Origin: Dehalococcoidia bacterium
Lineage (GTDB): Bacteria > Chloroflexota > Dehalococcoidia > Dehalococcoidales > RBG-16-60-22
Direction: 5' to 3'
DNA length: 7,276 nucleotides
Assembly: GCA_013202615.1 (NCBI GenBank)
Contig: JABMRL010000173.1
Coordinates: 1-7,276 of the forward strand
The position numbers and the translations under genes were made by a program. Of this stretch, positions 4,746-7,276 are shown in pieces. Position 1 is the first letter of the stretch; each line of letters opens with the position of its first letter. Below the pieces are notes generated by a model. The model made no database searches, had not been told where the DNA came from, and saw only the letters and a list, made by a program, of their open reading frames with translations.

Positions 4746-7276
4746 CTATGGCGCGACATTAAATTTCAGCGTCTGCAGTGTATCCGGGTCGACCACATCC
4801 CAGCAGACCATCCGGGCTTTTCCCTGCACTTCAGCCGCAATATCCTCATAGGTCCGGTAACGCCCACGGCGCAGCGTATAATTATCGAAAAACCACTTTC
4901 CCGCCCCGGGAACGTTGAAAGCACAGACCGTGTGGCTTTTACGCACCGGCCTGAGCATGGCGGTAATTAAAACCGGGTTAGTTTCCGGCTGCCATTGCCG
5001 CAATAACGCTGCCGCCAGCACCGCAAAGCCATCGCAGTCGTCTCTCTTTTTCGCCCAGACCGTCTGTGGGTAGCTGACGGCATCAAAGAGGTGCAAAAGG
5101 CCATCCATGGTCCAGGTCACCTGTTTCAACAGGGCTTCGATTTGCTCCAGCGAATCGGCCACCGGTAAGGGCTGTTTTTCATATTTGGCCTCAAACTTTT
5201 TCCGCCGCCATCCTGACCAGCGATACCTCCCCCTCTGCAGCCAGAAGATGAGAAAACGGTCCAGATATGACATCAACACGTACCCCATAACAATAAGTAA
5301 AACAACCGCACCAGCCGCAATAAGCGCCCACATATAGCCGGGCGTGGCCGTGGTCGGCGGCGGTGCCGGTTCAATAACGATTTCCGGCGGTGATGGTGAA
5401 GGCGGAAGCACTATCGCTGGAAACGGGATTTCCTGGGGCGGCGCGGGCGGTATGGTGATAACCGAAGGCGGGGGATGCTCAATGATTACGGGTGGGGTTA
5501 CTTCGAGGGATTCAATATGAAAAGACCCGGGTTCAGAGCCGATGCGGAAGAAAGGTTCCGTAATCCGCACCTTCCAGTAATAGGTCGTTCCCGGTGTAAA
5601 ATTAATTTTAGCCTCACCCTCGGCCCTCGGGCCGACGAAAAGAACCACCGGCGAATCATCACTGGCTACTGTTATGCTGGCGACCTGTATTTCAAATTCT
5701 TCATCCTGGGCCAGGCAAAACTCGTATTCAGTGGCATCCAACGTTCGCTTCCAGCGGAAAGTAATCCCCTCAGCTATTCCGGTTACCGGGTTAACCGGGC
5801 TGACATATCCGTCTTCCGGCCCCTGTAACACAAGCCTTTCCATGACATCATCAATGCGATAAAGTCGGTTGGGTTCGTTTGTCTTTATCGCCCATAATTT
5901 CCCGTTGGAACTCAGTTTCAGTGCCTGCGGCGAGGCATCGAAGACAACTTGATGGTCTTCGGCATCGGTTTCGGCCGAGATGGCTCTTGCTTCCCATCTC
6001 TTTGAAGAATGGGACGCGGTCGCCGGTAGCAAGCATTGCCACAGCGTACTTCGCGTTTTATCCGGGTTATATTCAAGAGCGTAGAGCACATTATCTTCAG
6101 CCGCCAGGCCGTAAATCCCACCGCCCAGATTACCATCAAAGATATCCGTCCAGCTGGTGCTGGCGCCAATTTTCCACCGCATAACGTTCTGTCCCGTGCT
6201 GTCGCTGGCGGCATAAATCAAATTGTTGGCGGTGAAATTTTCACCGGGGATAACCTGAACCCTGCCCGCCCCGCTTTGAACTTTCGACCCTATTTTACTC
6301 CACGTAGAGCCGCCATCCATGGAGTAGGCTACATAGCCATCATTGCTGCCTGCAAACAAAACATCTTCGCCCCCGCTGACAATCATGTGCCCGGTATCCT
6401 CGTCAAGCTCGGTGGCAACAGCCGTACCCCAATTACTACCTCCGGAGCGCGTCCTGGTCACCTCTCCTTCTGTATCCAGTACATAGGCAATATCAGAGCT
6501 TTCAACTGCCAGGTCCTGTACGCTGAGCAGGCAGGTACCCGCCGACCATTCTCTGTCCCCTCCATCAGCGCTGTGATAAATGCTATGGCCTCCTTTTTCG
6601 GCGAGGTAAATAACATCAGGCTCACCGGGAGCGAGTCTTATAATATAGTCCGCCGTATCCCTTTCGCTGAGCACACGCTGCCACGACGGCGTACCGCGCC
6701 AGAGACTCAGGTCATCGCCGTCATCACTTACCAGGTAAATGGTTTCATTATCCTCGGAGACGGCCATATCACGCAGGTTGCTTAACCCGGTATCAATCAG
6801 GCTGACGTCATTGAAAGCCAGGCCGTTATTATTAGAACTGGCAAAGGCACTCTCGTCGCCTGAAGTTCCCGCCACCACCGTGTCTCCCGCCCAGCCAATG
6901 ACACCCATGTCTTCTCCCCCCGGCCCCTTCATCTCGGAATTCGGCTTCAAAGTGGGTTTCCGGGCCAGTGGGTTGGTGCTGCGATAGACCGTATTATCAT
7001 CATAGGCAGCCGCGACCAGGACATCGCCACCAAAAGCGATGCTGTGCATGTTAACCCCGGTTAGCAGCGATTCGCAGACCGTATCCACGATGCGGTAGAC
7101 CCCGCCGACGACCCCATCGCCGTTCACCGTCAGGCCAAGAAAGACAAGGCGGCGGTCTTCTCTGTCACCATCGTAGTCCGGAGACAGGGCTATTGACGCT
7201 GAAGCAATCTGGCCAGTCTCATCATATCCGAGCACGTCCACCGGATAGCCAGCAAACCCGGCCTGCTCATTCCACG
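4746..7276 (-). CDS. Membrane protein: beta-propeller-like ectodomain, FN3-like domain, Pro-rich stalk, TM helix, cytoplasmic transglutaminase-like domain; N-terminus missing
   Basis: The frame is still open at base 7276, so the N-terminus, including any signal peptide, lies outside. A GTG at 7239-7241 has no ribosome site and is probably internal; residue numbers below count from it. Residues 1 to about 465 are beta-rich with repeated D-x-Y-L or V-x-Y-A strands and Asp-box-like motifs (S-M-D-G-G-S-T-W at 307-314, with looser copies near 224-232 and 266-271), as in BNR/Ycf48-like propellers. Residues 471-576 resemble fibronectin III, including T-Y-Y-W-K-V-R (553-559). Residues 583-634 form a proline-rich stalk, followed by one hydrophobic helix (about 635-660) and a basic stretch (662-690), which puts the C-terminus inside. 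The last 140 residues hold D-D-C-D-G-F-A (C736), S-H-T-V-C (H770) and F-F-D-N-Y (D786), the order and spacing of a transglutaminase-type triad. Substrate and role are unknown. The gene is convergent with the transketolase pair, 24 bases away. Confidence 0.85.
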   Translation of the reverse strand, partial: WNEQAGFAGYPVDVLGYDETGQIASASIALSPDYDGDREDRRLVFLGLTVNGDGVVGGVYRIVDTVCESLLTGVNMHSIAFGGDVLVAAAYDDNTVYRSTNPLARKPTLKPNSEMKGPGGEDMGVIGWAGDTVVAGTSGDESAFASSNNNGLAFNDVSLIDTGLSNLRDMAVSEDNETIYLVSDDGDDLSLWRGTPSWQRVLSERDTADYIIRLAPGEPDVIYLAEKGGHSIYHSADGGDREWSAGTCLLSVQDLAVESSDIAYVLDTEGEVTRTRSGGSNWGTAVATELDEDTGHMIVSGGEDVLFAGSNDGYVAYSMDGGSTWSKIGSKVQSGAGRVQVIPGENFTANNLIYAASDSTGQNVMRWKIGASTSWTDIFDGNLGGGIYGLAAEDNVLYALEYNPDKTRSTLWQCLLPATASHSSKRWEARAISAETDAEDHQVVFDASPQALKLSSNGKLWAIKTNEPNRLYRIDDVMERLVLQGPEDGYVSPVNPVTGIAEGITFRWKRTLDATEYEFCLAQDEEFEIQVASITVASDDSPVVLFVGPRAEGEAKINFTPGTTYYWKVRITEPFFRIGSEPGSFHIESLEVTPPVIIEHPPPSVITIPPAPPQEIPFPAIVLPPSPSPPEIVIEPAPPPTTATPGYMWALIAAGAVVLLIVMGYVLMSYLDRFLIFWLQRGRYRWSGWRRKKFEAKYEKQPLPVADSLEQIEALLKQVTWTMDGLLHLFDAVSYPQTVWAKKRDDCDGFAVLAAALLRQWQPETNPVLITAMLRPVRKSHTVCAFNVPGAGKWFFDNYTLRRGRYRTYEDIAAEVQGKARMVCWDVVDPDTLQTLKFNVAP

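Noticed and set aside
6036..6785. Long plus-strand open frame of 249 codons opposite the membrane-protein gene
   Set aside because: It has no recognisable domain and lies wholly within the antisense strand of a gene with clear domain structure. It has the look of a shadow frame in GC-rich coding DNA. The same holds for the other long antisense frames over the amidase and transketolase genes.
7239..7241. GTG as the true start of the membrane protein
   Set aside because: No ribosome-binding sequence precedes it, the frame stays open to the window edge with plausible protein sequence, and no signal peptide follows it, although an external propeller needs one.

Overview
The window carries seven protein-coding genes, two of them cut by the window edges, and no RNA genes, mobile elements or CRISPR array. 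Most of the sequence is moderately GC-rich and tightly packed. Three things fit an uncultured anaerobic bacterium of the Chloroflexota (Dehalococcoidia-like): the transketolase split into two genes, the short-type acetamidase/formamidase, and a large surface protein with a proline-rich stalk just before its membrane segment. That assignment rests on recalled family resemblance only and is tentative.

Left part (1-953, minus strand): a two-gene operon of a VOC-fold metalloenzyme followed by a SnoaL/NTF2-fold protein. The second gene runs off the left edge and is clearly more AT-rich than its partner. The operon has a recognisable extended -10 promoter (984-1012) in the 135-base divergent intergenic region.

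Centre (1089-4721, plus strand): a metallo-beta-lactamase-fold hydrolase resembling AHL lactonases, an acetamidase/formamidase, and the N- and C-terminal halves of a transketolase whose genes overlap by 8 bases. The first two genes are 39 bases apart and probably co-transcribed. The transketolase pair has its own candidate promoter (perfect TTGACA at 2871-2876), flanked by an imperfect 13-base direct repeat with a 20-base period. Together the genes suggest small-molecule catabolism: ring or ester opening, amide cleavage releasing ammonia, and feeding of a keto-sugar or two-carbon unit into pentose-phosphate chemistry. No substrate can be read from the sequence.

Right part (4746-7276, minus strand): a convergent gene, open at the right edge, for a large membrane protein. 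In order it has a beta-propeller-like region with Asp-box motifs, a fibronectin-III-like domain, a proline-rich linker, one transmembrane helix, a strongly basic segment, and a C-terminal domain with a well-spaced Cys-His-Asp triad of transglutaminase/cysteine-protease type. The predicted topology puts the propeller outside and the putative catalytic domain in the cytoplasm. This is the most unusual item in the window.
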